Positions 12,301 through 24,202 of a DNA stretch of 64,000 nucleotides are shown one piece after another. Positions within the stretch are counted from its first letter, which is position 1. The number at the start of each line of letters is the position of its first letter. Both the position numbers and the translations under genes were made by a program. Below the pieces are notes generated by a model. It worked only from the letters and a program-made list of their open reading frames with translations, was not told where the DNA came from and made no database searches. This stretch comes from Lottia gigantea (lineage: Eukaryota > Mollusca > Gastropoda > Lottiidae): assembly GCF_000327385.1 (NCBI RefSeq), contig NW_008710566.1, forward strand, positions 679,412 through 743,411. The letters are read 5' to 3'.

Positions 12301-12835
12301 TTGTTATCAAGCCTATATTGATAATCTGACATACATAGTAATTGCTGATTTTATTAACTTTGTATATGTATCATCAGGACATTTGTTGAGTTTATTTTAC
12401 ACTACTCAGATTATCTCTCAAGCATCAACGGTTTCTGTCTGCATTTTGATTAACTAAAGTGGCAATATTTGATATTTACATAACATGAATCGAATGCTGT
12501 ATATAAGTCTTCATTCAGCGAGTTTTCAGCAGCAAAAATCTAGTTTTTAGGGCGTTTACAAGCAAATGTTGACGGACGGATGGACAGGGGTGCCGACAAT
12601 ACACGTCCACATAGACAGATGTGGGCGTATAAAAAAATCCTTTTGTATCATATACCCTGAACTCCAAGTAATATGAGTAAAAACGTAGTAACAGTCGGTT
12701 CACTGGCTGCTCAGATATTATTGTGATGTCTGTAAACTGGATGCTAGGGTTGAAAGGGTTAAAAAGGGTGTTGTCTTCAAGGTGGGATGACTCAGTCTAT
12801 GGCAAGTCAGAAAAGTCCTCTTATTGTTAGTAACT
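9326..12835. other. Intergenic region; no gene recognised
   Basis: Region upstream of the coiled-coil gene and upstream of CSRNP. Positions 9860-10060 and 10300-10970 are the least repetitive parts and contain CG dinucleotides and a TGACGTCA at 10349, so promoters or 5' untranslated exons of either gene may lie here; no splice-linked exon could be shown. One SINE copy lies at 11331-11668. The remainder is AT-rich unique sequence, with a family J-like scrap at 12510-12660. Confidence 0.4.
11331..11668 (+). mobile_element. tRNA-derived SINE lacking the B box
   Basis: Same head (TTGGCTCAGTGAGTTAGACG), body and ATTTC tail as 6856-7216, but about 34 bp holding GGATTCAATCC are missing between AAGGTCC and TTCGGATTTTT. 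A CC at both break points suggests loss through microhomology. Confidence 0.8.
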
Positions 12836-13440
12836 CTGTCAGAACAGTAGTGAGTGGGATAGCTATTTCAGTACAGTAGTGAGTGGGATAACTGTCAGTA
12901 CAATGGTGAGTGGGATAGCTCTGTCAGTACAGTGGTGAGTGGGATAACTGTCAGTACAGTGGTGAGTGGGATAGCTCTGTCAGTACAGTGGTGAGTGGGA
13001 TAATTCTGTCAGTACAGTGGTGAGTGGGATAACTCTGTCAGTACAGTAGTGAGTGGGATAACTGTCAGTACAATGGTGAGTGGGATAGCTCTGTCAGTAC
13101 AGTGGTGAGTGGGATAACTGTCAGTACAATGGTGAGTGGGATAGCTCTGTCAGTACAGTGGTGAGTGGGATAACTGTCAGTACAGTGGTGAGTGGGATAG
13201 CTCTGTCAGTACAGTGGTGAGTGGGATAATTCTGTCAGTACAGTGGTGAGTGGGATAACTCTGTCAGTACAGTAGTGAGTGGGATAACTCTGTCAGTACA
13301 TTGGTGAGTGGGATAACTCTGTCATTACAGTGGTGGGTGAGTGGGATAACTTTTTCAGCGCAGTAGTGAGTGGGATAATTCAGTCAGTACAGTAGTGAGT
13401 GGGATAAATCAGTACCATAATGAGCACTTGGGATAACTCA
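12836..13440. repeat. ~29-bp tandem array
   Basis: The unit is GTCAGTACAGTGGTGAGTGG plus GATAACTCT, about 20 copies. Short (27) and long (29-30) variants alternate, and a block of about six units appears twice, so the array also grew by larger duplications. It lies in the intergenic space before CSRNP. Confidence 0.9.
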
Positions 13441-13837
13441 GTCAGCAGTAGTGACCAGTGAGTTGGATTTTCATCAGATAGGTCAGAAGTTACCAAGTGC
13501 TTATAAATATTAATTGTTAGGACAACCCGTTGGTAGAAGTTCGGTTGTTTTTTGATGGTGCATCCAGATAGAATCTGTGGGTTTTCGCCATACAGTAGAA
13601 TCAAACTCTTTATCAACCCTTCAAGACAGGAATTATTCTGTGGACTCTGCTAGTGCTTTCATTAGTCAGCCTTGTGTTGGCTCCTAAGATAGATAAGCCA
13701 AGATGAAAACGAATAAGATTTTTTTCTGCATGAAGATTTGTTCCATGAGTTTGAAACCCCGGCTTCCGACTTCCTAGTCTTCTTAGTCTAGTATTGTTTT
13801 TTTTCTGCCTGCTTGACATCTGCAGTGAGTTCACATC

Positions 13838-14150
13838 GTGATTTAAAAGATTGCTAAGAGGTTTTCTAATAACAGGATGTTAATCATTTTGCACCATTCT
13901 TTTTTTCAGTCAGGCGTCTGTGGTTCCTGCAATTCCACAGAAAAGAAGTGTTTGATGTCAATAATCGCAAAATATAGTCTATCACATAAAGCCCTTCATG
14001 ATGAGTGACGTCATCAAACACTTATTTGAAGGAACTACAGACGTCTGATTGAAAATTGGAATGGTGCAAATTGATGCTATCAGTGTCCCTGATATAACAC
14101 ATGATGTACATATAACAAATTAGAAAAACTCTTTACAATCCTTTTAAATA
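13838..14150. mobile_element. Family A foldback, both arms present
   Basis: The left arm reads in reverse (GAGGTTTTCTAA, TTGCACCATTC, GTGGTTCCTGCAATTCCAC) and the right arm forward (GAGTGACGTCATCAAACACT, GGAATGGTGCAAATTGATGC, TTAGAAAAACTCTTTACAAT). Together they form a long imperfect palindrome with a TGACGTCA near the centre. Confidence 0.8.
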
Positions 14151-14936
14151 TGTATGAATTCGGATTCCATGGCCAATGTTTTCTAATGTCAGTCTAGTGT
14201 TAAAGAGTTATGAGATGAACATAGTTAAATAAGGTATTTAAGAAGTTGAGTGATTCAATGGTCCCACACAATGCTTCACTGATACGCTATTGATTAAATT
14301 CAATGTGTCATCAAAGCCCTGTTTACTGTACAGAAATTTCTAATTGGATAATCGTGATCAATATCATTCAATAGCCTAGAATCTTCTAGAATGGCCGTTG
14401 TAATTTCTATTCATTTTCTGTCAATTTTTATGCAAAGTAGCATACATATGGTTCTTACTTTGAAATAAAACACTTTAATGTAACCATTTTGAAAATCTTC
14501 CTTGACTTAAAATGTTGAATTTGAAAAAGGCTATCATAGTTCAAATAGGCCTTCAAATCACATTAAAAGGGTTAGAAATGGCTTTGAATTTGACTTGAAG
14601 GTTGAAGGCTTTGTTGAAATATTATAATCTTTATCGAAATTCCACTTATTAAGTCGATGAAGAGATTCAAATAGGTTGTTCTTTCGTATGGCAAAATAGT
14701 TATAGTTTTAAAATAGTTGCCAATGGCACAGAGTTAAAGCAGTAGGGGGTCTTGTTTCTTGGAATATATCTCTTCAATATTCCAGAATCTTCTCAAATTG
14801 TTGTTATGATTGATGTGACATTTATTTTTTTTAAATCAATTTTTATTCAAAATAGTTCTAGTTGATGTATTGCTTGATAATTTAAGGACAACGCATTTAT
14901 GCATATATTTGGAATTTGTTATGTTATTAATTTTCC

Positions 14937-15299
14937 TTAAAGTGATACTATGTCTTAGAATTAACATGAAATTTAAGAATTTTAAACTTGGCGAATAAGA
15001 GCCAGTAGATATACCTGGTGTCATAAATAACATAACAGGATCCTTATATAATCCGATAAATCTAAAAAACTTAATAATTATCCATAAATATGCAATTAGC
15101 TATTGAAAAACACTTAATATTATGATTAAGCGTTTTTCAATAATTACTTAGTTTTATGAATTTTCCAATTTTCTAGATTTTACAGGGATTCTGTTGTAAC
15201 TTTATGACACCAGGTAAGTTCACTGATGAATATATACTCATATTGACCATTTCGAGAACTTAAATTTTATGTTCATTCTAAGACGTAGTATCACTTTAA
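14937..15299. mobile_element. Family C MITE, full length (363 bp)
   Basis: Inverted ends TTAAAGTGATACTA / TAGTATCACTTTAA; inner half-palindromes around TTGAAAAACACTTAATATTA and a conserved GTAACTTTATGACACCAGGT. Close copies: 42190-42552 (full), 35540-35800 (internal deletion), 17298-17550 and 44757-45089 (truncated). No coding capacity. Confidence 0.85.
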
Positions 15300-15314
15300 A
15301 TCAGACTAATTTTC

Positions 15315-15477
15315 TTAAGGGATTGTACAGAGGTTTTCTTAATGTTTCATGTGTATCTTGGACATCAATCTGCACCATTCCAATTTTCAGTCTTTTGACT
15401 GGAATGGTAAACATTGATGCTGTCAGTGTCCCCAATACGTGTAGAAAATTTAGCAAACCTCTCTATAACCCCTTTAA
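15315..15477. mobile_element. Family A foldback, short form (163 bp)
   Basis: Starts TTAAGGGATTGTACAGAGG and ends CCTCTCTATAACCCCTTTAA. The two arms meet near TTTTCAGTCTTTTGACTGGAAT. It starts only 15 bp after the family C element. Confidence 0.8.
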
Positions 15478-16015
15478 AATGATGATATTTTGGAAGTGTT
15501 CTGAAAGGTAGTTGCAATGATTTCTTAAGTTTTTATGTCTTCAATTTTTGTTTGAAAATAGTTGTTTGATGACGAATTGAGTATTTTAGTGTACATGAAA
15601 CAAAATGGCTTGCTTTGATAAAATGATGAATACCCCATACTCTGAAACTGTCCCAGTTGACAAAAGCATCAACCAAATTGTAGGAAGATGTAAACAAGGC
15701 CTTAGTAGATATTGATTGAACAGGGAACTAGCTAGAGATATAGGCACATTGGAATATTGATTTTTCTTCACTAGCACTGAATGAAGCAGACTTCGCCATT
15801 ACTTGCTCATAATGTAGAAATTGTCTTGTAACCATAGCAACCTTGTCTAGAACTGGGTAAATATAACAGAATTATGCTGTCGTCACCCACGGATGGAAAC
15901 TTTTGTTCGATGGTGTTAGAGCTCGGACGTGAAGTGACAATAGATGAAATTAATCACCAAGATTATCTGAGATAGTTGTGAAAATCACTGATTCAACTGA
16001 TTTTAGACGCAGCAT

Positions 16016-17230
16016 AAACAGTTTGACATGTTTGTTAGTTATCGAGATGGGATTGAGATTTGTTATGTAATAGATAAGTGTAAGATCTCGATTTTTTTAA
16101 TTTACTTTTTCATAGCAGAAATTTTGTTTAGACATGTGAAACTGATAGACTGATATGGGATGTAGAATAAACAGTTTGACATGTTTGTTAGTTATCGAGA
16201 TGGGATTGAGATTTGTTATGTAATAGATAAGTGTAAGATCTCGATTTTTTTAATTTACTTTTTCATAGCAGAAATTTTGTTTAGACATGTGAAACTGATA
16301 GACTGATATGGGATGTAGAATAAACAGTTTGACATGTTTGTTAGTTATCGAGATGGGATTGAGATTTGTTATGTAATAGATAAGTGTAAGATCTCGATTT
16401 TTTTAATTTACTTTTTCATAGCAGAAATTTTGTTAGACATGTGAAACTGATAGACTGATATGGGATGTAGAATAAACAGTTTGACATGTTTAACAGTTAT
16501 CGAGATGGTATCGAGATTTGTTAAATAACAAGATAAATGTTTGGTTGAAATTTAATGGGATCGAGATTTGTTATTTAAGCTTAATAGAGTGTAAGATCTC
16601 CACTTTTTTTTTATTTAAATTTTCCATTAGAACAAATTTTGTTAAAAATGTGAAAACTGTCAATAATGTTAGATGTAGCATAAGAATTGAACATATGTTT
16701 GTTATTAATCGAGATAGGATCGAGATTTGTTATGTGATAGATAAGATAAGATCTCGATTTTTTTTAATTTTCATTTTCTACAGGAGAAATTTTGTTAGAC
16801 ATATATCAGTGATAGGCTGATTGGGGGATGTAGCTAAAACAATTTGACAGCGATCGAGATAGGATCGAGATTTGTTATATATATAATAAGTGTAAGATCT
16901 CGATGTAACATGTTTTTTTAAAAATTGTGATGAGAACGAGATTTGTTAATTAATTAATTGAGATAAGTAAAATGTAACTTTTTGGTAAGTTTGTAATGTG
17001 GGACCTTGTCTAGATTACAATCGAGATTTCAATTTTTGAGACAAAAATTTATTTGTATCACTTAGGACAAATTGTGTAGGAAATATCAAATATATCACTG
17101 ATAGACTGAAGTGGGCTGTAGCAAGATGTAGCGTAAATAATTTAATATGATGGATTAAATTGAGATAGGATGAAGAGTTGATATATAATGGGATTATTTT
17201 GTGAGATCTCTATTTTAACAATTTTATATT
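16016..17230. repeat. 153-bp tandem array, three near-identical copies plus decayed copies
   Basis: AAACAGTTTGACATGTTTGT begins copies at 16016, 16169, 16322 and 16474 (period 152-153). The first three are almost identical; later copies to about 17230 are diverged but still show GATCGAGATTTGTTA and AAGATCTCGAT. Such a gradient fits recent re-amplification at one edge of an older array. Confidence 0.85.
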
Positions 17231-17297
17231 TGTAATGAGAAAGGTTTTGTTAAATAATGAATTGAAATAAGGTACTATTTGTTAAAGGAAAAAGGTC

Positions 17298-17550
17298 TTA
17301 ATGTGATACTACGTCTTAAAATGAACATAAAATTTAAGTTCTCAAAATGGTCAATATGAGTATATATTCATCAGTGAACTTACCTGGTGTCATAAAGTTA
17401 CAACAGAATCCCTGTAAAATCTAGAAAATTGGAAAATTCAAAAAACTAAGTAATTATTTTCAATAGTTAATTGCATATTTATGGATAATTACTAAGTTTT
17501 TTGGATTTATTGGATTATATAAGGATCCTGTTATGTTATTTATGTGCTGG
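17298..17550. mobile_element. Family C MITE, right end missing
   Basis: Begins TTAATGTGATACTACGTCTT and aligns with 14937-15299 until TGTTATGTTATTTATG, where it stops before the last ~100 bp. Confidence 0.75.
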
Positions 17551-17644
17551 TAATTGAAATTCATTATAGGATCTTCTATCTTCCTACATTAATTTCTTTT
17601 TTATTTCCCATGATGTAATTTTATAAATATGATTATAAGATTTC

Positions 17645-18020
17645 TTAAAGATGGGTTCCCTTATTTTCATACATGAAAATGAAAATGCTAACACTTATAT
17701 GAATAGAAAGTAGAGGTGTTGTAATGCCTTGGAAAAATACCAGTTTGTCTCACATGTCCATAATTAATTCATAATATGCTAAATTACAAGAGAATTACCA
17801 CCAGAATTCCAATGAGTGACCGATCAAGAGAGGTCAAAAAGTCTTTTTTTGTTTATCCAGACTGTACATACGTAGACATTTATAATTGGTTAAAACTCTT
17901 AATTACATGCATTAAGAACATAATGATATGATTAAGAATACATGATAATTCATTAGAAACACCAATTAATCAAATAGTTTGCTTAAATTGACACTAAAAA
18001 ATAAGGAAACCCATCTTTAA
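17645..18020 (+). mobile_element. Family B MITE, full length (376 bp)
   Basis: Ends TTAAAGATGGGTTCCCTTAT and AAGGAAACCCATCTTTAA. Interior words CATGTCCATAATTAATTCAT and GAGTGACCGATCAAGA are shared with the other four copies in the window. Confidence 0.85.
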
Positions 18021-18689
18021 ATTGTGGCTTAAAGGAACAGATTTGCCATTTTCAGGGGTTGATTTGAGTCTTGAATATGTAAATGGTCTACAGAAGTACG
18101 GTACTATGAATGAACGAAAATCTCACAATTCTTCAAAACTACCGTATCCCAAAATATGGGTCTTTCTATATATGGTAATATATGATAGAGTCTCAAAAAA
18201 AGACAAGTCATCATCTTATCTTTCTAATGCAGATAAATTTGGACCGACATGGCTCAAATTTCGACAGTGAGCTGTGAAAACTATGACTGATTAGCTTAGC
18301 TAAGTGACAATTGGTCAAACGATGGCGAACTTATGGTAAAAGTTGTAAATGGTCCAGTGTAGATCTGTCTGTAAGCTACACGTGGGGGAGGGAATGTTTA
18401 ACACTATTACTAGTTATAAGGATAAGAAAAGTAGTCCTTGAAGATTTGAAGCACTAGAATGGAACAAGTTAACAGGTTTCACTGACTGTAGACACAATCA
18501 AACAGTTCTTATAAACTCATTCACAATCTCTTATTAACTCATTGATGGGTATCTACTTGTTATCAATTGACTAGAGCTCATCTCATGCTGCTGACACATG
18601 TTTCTGATAAACAATCCTCATCAGTAGAGCTTTTATTGGAAATAGTTGTTAACTTTCCAATATTTAGACTCATTCAAAAGAGATTTTTA

Positions 18690-18930
18690 AGCCTTAGTAA
18701 GTTTATTGGGGACGCTTTTTTCTTCTATTTGCACCATTCCAATTTCTTCTCTGTGGTTCCTGTCATTTGAAAAAAACTTTACAACGTGATCTGGTCAATT
18801 ATTTTTGGAATCGCAGGAATCACACAAGTTTATGATGCAAATAGAAGTTACAATTTTTATAAACAAAGATTAGAAAATTAGAATGATGTGAATAGAAGCT
18901 ATAAGTGTCCCTGATTCAAAGGCTAGAAAA
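18690..18930. mobile_element. Family A foldback copy
   Basis: Reverse arm (TTGCACCATTCCAATTTC, GTGGTTCCTGTCATTTG) followed by a forward arm (GGAATCGCAGGAATCACAC, GAAGCTATAAGTGTCCCTGA). The forward arm already has the GAAGCTATAAGTGT spelling found in the 59-bp array at 51725. Confidence 0.65.
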
Positions 18931-18959
18931 ATGAATTCGAATGAACCTATGATGTATAT

Positions 18960-19424
18960 CGTGGGTGACCGCTTGAAACCTCGTATAACGATTCATGACG
19001 GAGAATTACTTTTTGAGAAAAACGCAAAAAACTATTTGTACGCGTATTTTGTTAAAATCTTTTTTATTATTTTTTTTACCACTATACGTGGTTTTCATTC
19101 TTTGAAAATATAAACCTTGTATAACAATTTGAGATCTCCGGCCTATTGAACCAAAAACTTGTATAATAATACAGTATACGAGGTTTTTCATTTTCATCCT
19201 TAGAAAAGGAACATTGAACCTCGTATAATAATATATTTTACAAGGTTTTAAATCTGACTGTTTATATATGTGTTATTTAATTAGCGCTTTTTGAGTTATT
19301 TACAATCAAGCTAAGAATACGACGTTTTGATCACAAGATCCGTGCTTTTACGAGCTTTCGAACGGTACTAAAAAGTCAAAATGACCAAATATGGCATATA
19401 CGAGGTTTCAAGTGGTCACCCACG
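18960..19424. mobile_element. Family F MITE, inverted relative to 3925-4387
   Basis: Ends CGTGGGTGACCGCTTGAAAC and GTTTCAAGTGGTCACCCACG. It finishes 74 bp upstream of the first recognised CSRNP exon, so it may lie in that gene's last upstream intron. Confidence 0.85.
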
Positions 19425-19500
19425 ATTTAATATATTTGCTCGACTTAAATGCCCTTAGTACTCCAAAGACTTTAAGTTCGGCATATATCTCATTTCAGAA

Positions 19501-19506
19501 ATGTAG
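19501..19506 (+). promoter_or_regulatory. Start-stop upstream ORF (ATG TAG) in CSRNP leader
   Basis: Directly after the splice acceptor (exon begins 19499) the sequence is AAATGTAG: an ATG followed at once by TAG, 55 bp before the main ATG and in another frame. Minimal start-stop uORFs can stall ribosomes and lower translation. Whether this one is in the mature leader depends on use of that acceptor. Confidence 0.35.
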
Positions 19507-19555
19507 AGTGAGGAATCGAATCTCAAGTGTAGAGGGAGAACAAGGGTTTAGTAAC

Positions 19556-22500
19556 ATGCCGAAGAGGAAGTTAGACAGTGAGGGTGAAGAGAAGGAAGGG
19601 AGTGAGTCCCCACCCACCTCAGAAAGTGATGATAGCAGTAACTGTAGCAACCATACAGAAGGCAGCACAGACACACCCCATCCTATTATTTGTAAGTATA
19701 TTATCATTAACAAAGGTGCTGGAGTCAGACAACACCTAACCCTTGAAACATCTATTATCTCAATAACTGTCAGGAAATTGTGAAAGAATAATTGCTTTAT
19801 ATTGTCGGGAAAGCAAATGTCTGATTTAATTCTGAAAATAATAATAATAATAATAATAGTAATAATTTATTTCTATAGCGCCTATAATCCAGCAAATTCT
19901 GCTCTATGGTGCTGTTGTACAATATGGCATATTACAACTCAACATAACATACATAGAAAAACAAACAAACAATGACACTTCAAGACCTATCAACCGAAGA
20001 TAACATTACAAGCAATAACATGAATTAAGAATAATCCTGTATAAATAGTTCAGTTTTTAGTTGTTTTTTTACAATATGGCAAGGTGGCAATATTTCTGAG
20101 ATTAGCAGGTAAATTATTCCATAGATACGGCGCAGCATATGTGAAAGCACATTTACCGGTTTTTTGAGATGGGCTCAGCTATCTCGAGAAGGTTAGATTG
20201 TCGAGAGCGTAGAAAAGAGATATGAATAGCTGATATTGATCTCAATGAACTGTCTATTCTCATAAATCTTGATTTTTAGGCCGGGATGGTAATAAACGTA
20301 AAAAGATGAAGAAATCAGTCAAGTTTGATCAAGTTAAAGTATTTTATTTTAATCGTACTCAAGGCTTTACGTGCGTTCCCAGTGAAGGTGGCTCTACCCT
20401 TGGTAAGTACGACCAATTTATTGTCATTAAAGGGATTGTTAAGAGGTTTTCTAATAGGGACACTGATGGTATATTATGTGTATCGGGGACACTGATGGTA
20501 TATTATGTGTATCGGGGACACTGATACGGTACATTATGTGTATCGGGACACTGATGGTATATTATGTGTAGCTTGGACACTGATGGTATATTATGTGTAT
20601 CGGGGACGCTGATGGTACATTAGGTTTATTGGGGACGCTGATGGTACTGATTTGCACCATTCCAATTTTCAGTCGGATGTCTGTGGTTTTGTCATTCCAT
20701 GACTTGATGACCTCAATTTCACAAAAGCTGGTAACAATATCGAAGGACCTATTGATAGCTACATCATAAATGATTAATGATTAGGGTGGTTGAAAAGAAA
20801 CCAGTTACTAGTGACAAGCAACTGGTCACTATTCAACCGAAAGCACTGGCACAGAGTTAAAGTTGTGTTTAAAAATCTTTTCATGTTGATATTAAATGAA
20901 CTAAAATCTAAGAAGAAAATCATATATAGTTACCGAGTATATGATTAAGCTTATACATAGACTTTTGTTAGTGTTAGTGGAATTGCAGGAATCACTCAAT
21001 CACAGACATTGGATAACAAATCAGAATGGTGCAACTCAATGCTATTTGTCCCAGATATACACATACTAAAAGTTGAGAAAGCCTCTCTACAATCTTTTTT
21101 ATACGCCCACATCTCTCTATGTGGACGTATATTGTCGGCACCCCTGTCTGTCCATCGGTCTGTCAACATTTGCTTGTAAAAGCTCTAAAAACTACATTTT
21201 TTGATGGAATCAAATGAAATTTGGTATGTGTATATTTATTCATAAAACGAAGATCAAGTTCGAATTTGAGCTGTTTTTGACCGTTTGAAGCAGAGTTATT
21301 CCCCTTGCCCCAAAATCTTGAATATTCTATTACTCTCTTAGTTTTCAACTGATTTTGATGAAACTTAAAATGGATGTTATTGGACCTAAATTGAAAGGTT
21401 TAAGAAAGTTTAGTTTACTTCTGATTAAATTTAAGGCTTTTTCAAGATTTAGGCCTCTTACGTCAGTTTTGAGGAGTTATCGCCCTTTATTAACTTCTAT
21501 ATAGTAAGTGATTCTATCAACATCAATTGCTCGTAAACACTCTAAAAACTAGAGTGTTTGAAGTAATCAAATGAAATTCGGTATGTTCATACATATTCAT
21601 GAAACAAAGGTCTGTCGATTCGACCGTTAAAAGCAGAGTTATTGCCCTTGCTCCAAAATCTTGAATATTTAAAGGGGCGTACATGGCTGTGGTCCACTAT
21701 CTTTAAACATGGACTTGGATTATCAGTCAATTTTTCACAGTGGTGAACTGATTTTTGTACTAGATAATTTTATTGAACATGATTTGTTAAAGAATTTCAT
21801 CAGATCATACATGCATGAGTAAATACCTTTGCTCGATCATAAAACATTAGTCTTTTTTATGTTTCTCAGGAATGGTTGGCAGCCATCATTATGACGAAAA
21901 ATTTACCATTTCATCTTACGCTAAAGAGCAGAAACGTCTACATCGCATGATAGTTGAAGAGCAACGACGACAAGGAAAGGCGTATCCTAGTCCCCTTTTA
22001 CAAAGTGTTCCCTCAATTGACGCTTCAGAAATCTCCTCTGGTAGTGACTCTGATAGTGATTATGATGACTGTTATTTCTTACAACCGGTTCCCATTCGGC
22101 AGCGACGTTTTTTGCTCAGGACATCCGGCGTTAAAAAAATAGACAGCGAAGAAAAAGATGAGTGTCGCGAAATTCGAGTTTCGCGGGAAGTGTGTGGGTG
22201 TGACTGTAAGGTTTTCTGCGATCCTCAAACTTGTGCATGTAGTCTTGCAGGAATCAAATGTCAAGTTGATAGACTATCCTTTCCGTGTGGTTGCAGCAAA
22301 GACGGATGTGGCAATAAAAATGGACGTATCGAATTTAATCCTATTCGCGTGCGAACTCATTTCATTCATACATTAATGCGTATTGAATTGGAGAAGAAGG
22401 ACAATGAATCGTGTAAATCAAAAAAAGAAGCAACAGATCAAAATGGTGAAAATATTGAATCAAAAAGTGACGATGAAGAATCGATAGATATGTCCCAATT

Positions 22501-23548
22501 TAACAGTAACGAACTAGGCAGTTGTCGGGATTGTCAAAATACGGAAGTTTGCAACGCAATGATGTTGGAAGTGCAATACGCTACAATGGGCGAACAACAG
22601 CAACGAGCTAATCTTATGAATCAAAACTATTTACAAAATCCAAACAACATGGCTAACATTACCATGGCAACGCCTCCAGAAAATTTACAAAATATCATTT
22701 ACAACCAAAACGAGAAAAATGGTTACCATAGCGACACTGGTCTTCATCCAATTTACGATTTTAAACAAGATGTGGCGGCTTACACTGATTGTTCACATAA
22801 CACCATAGCTACCACAGACACATTTAAAACTTACAATAACGTTGGCAATGCCCTTGATAATGACCTAACCTATAAAATGTATAATAGGGCAGACAACCCA
22901 GCTGAAATTGCCACATCATACGAAGGATCACTGAATAAATTTACAGTCATCAAAGAAAATACAAACCACAAGTTTTGTCAGGTGGAGGAAAAATTTGTTC
23001 CTACGCCAGCTGATTCACAACCAAAATATGTCGATTTGAAACCTTCAACCACATCATATAAACCCATATCAAACATGTTGAATCCAATCCAATCAACAGA
23101 AGGCGGTAAACCGACTTGGAACGATCCTCCAAAAACTTATCCGGATCCGATTAGCGTGCAACCAGTTTTATCCACATATACAACAATGACCACAACCACG
23201 CGAGATCAGCTTGCTGAAAACTGTCCTGTCATCTCAAGTCACATGACTAAACTAGACACCAGCGAATCATCAACCAATGATAGTCTTTTGGATGATGACG
23301 GAACTCAACCTTTGGACCAATCAGAAAGACTTTCACTTCATTCGGAAAGTTCCATGGATAGTTGTGGGGAGGGGTTTGGTACTTACGAAAGTGTGAATTC
23401 TGAAGATCAAGACATCAAAACTGGGGACTCTGCCGAAACCTTAGAAATTGGCAAATGGAAATCGAAAGTAGGCAAACATGGTGACAAAGGTAGTCCCAAT
23501 TTTGGTGAAATTATAAAAGAATCTATTGTGGAAATCGTCTCCGCGTAG
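19556..23548 (+). CDS. CSRNP: CSRNP family nuclear protein (cysteine/serine-rich, AXUD1-like), 645 aa
   Basis: Exons 19556-19691, 20280-20402 and 21870-23548, GT-AG throughout with phases 1 and 1. Residues 1-11 ([11 protein letters not shown]) match the basic CSRNP start. Exon 2 gives the family block [19 protein letters not shown], joining GGSTLG to the exon 3 block. Exon 3 holds [20 protein letters not shown], then the hallmark cysteine domain (about residues 185-237: C-G-C-D-C...[15 protein letters not shown]...FPCGC...GC) and [13 protein letters not shown] second motif GSCRDCQ lies near residue 305, followed by an acidic, Ser/Thr-rich tail as expected of a transactivator. Vertebrate CSRNP1-3 are nuclear DNA-binding regulators, CSRNP1 being inducible by Axin. 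The same frame is open back to the acceptor at 19498; the ATG at 19556 is chosen by family match. Non-coding first exons probably lie upstream. Confidence 0.93.
19838..20240 (-). mobile_element. LINE 3'-end fragment
   Basis: On the minus strand, 20160-20050 encodes [16 protein letters not shown], the well-known AAP.LWN.LP motif at the end of non-LTR retrotransposon reverse-transcriptase ORFs (CR1/L2/RTE-like clades). About one frame change upstream, [11 protein letters not shown] continues the same protein to about 20230. The 3' end has GGCGCTATAGAAATAAATT and an (ATT)n tail at 19840-19868. It lies in CSRNP intron 1, antisense. Confidence 0.7.
20427..21102. mobile_element. Family A foldback with internal tandem expansion
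   Basis: Starts TTAAAGGGATTGTTAAGAGG and ends with the forward arm (GTGGAATTGCAGGAATCACT, GGTGCAACTCAATGCTA, CTCTCTACAATC). At 20455-20640 a piece reading GGGACACTGATGGTATATTA is repeated about six times; it is the inverse of the GCTATCAGTGTCCCTGATACACA segment of the family. It lies in CSRNP intron 2. Confidence 0.75.
21105..21690 (+). repeat. Dispersed repeat related to family J
   Basis: Begins ATACGCCCACATCTC...GTGGACGTATATTGTCGGCA and contains paired blocks with TTTGAAGCAGAGTTATTCCC and GCTCTAAAAAC. A reverse scrap of the same head lies at 12510-12660. Such GGCGTATATTGTCGGCACCC repeats look typical of molluscan genomes (recollection only). It lies in CSRNP intron 2, ending near 21690. 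Confidence 0.5.
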
Positions 23549-24202
23549 TTTAGTAATTTGTGGTTTGGATACTTTTAGAAAACCACAAATGTTCGTCTTG
23601 CAATCGATCAAATGTGAAAATTGATATTTGTGTTTCTGTGATTTGTATAACTTGAGATTTTAACAAAATAATTTTGCAATACAAAATCATTTCACCAAAA
23701 ATAGTGCTTGTTATTGGTGCAAATTGTTTCGCTGTTTTCATCCAATTCATATTTGACACTGTTCACTATCAAAAATATGGAACAACTATTGAAGGGAAAA
23801 AATCACTCACAGAAATTGTTTGTGTCCAATAAGCGATCTCGTTTCTTAGCCAAAGTTGACGCTGCAGAAAATAATGTATCTATAATGTATGTATATAAAT
23901 GACGTTGATGTATCCAGATTTATATCGTAGAGTTTCATATTTATGTAGTTTTTGATCTTTTCTTGTCATTTTTATCAATATCATGTACTAAGACTAACCA
24001 AAATATTTGATTAACCAGTATTGTTTTTCTGGAAATTATGAAATTTATTGCCCCCTCATTTTGATATTCTGAAACTATGGAGACAGCTTTCTGCCCTTAT
24101 ATGGCTAACATGAAACTAGAAATCCAGATTCAATTTCACAAAATTCATCTGATTGGTCATTGGCTAGAATCGATTGACCAATCAGATGACTTGAATTTTA
24201 AT
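23549..24202 (+). other. Likely CSRNP 3' untranslated region
   Basis: Unique AT-rich sequence free of recognised repeats after the TAG of CSRNP. It has a Pumilio-type TGTATATA at 23890-23897 and scattered ATTTA pentamers (about 23929, 23938, 24040), elements that in other genes speed mRNA turnover. No clear AATAAA was found before the MITE at 24203, so the end is not defined. Confidence 0.4.
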
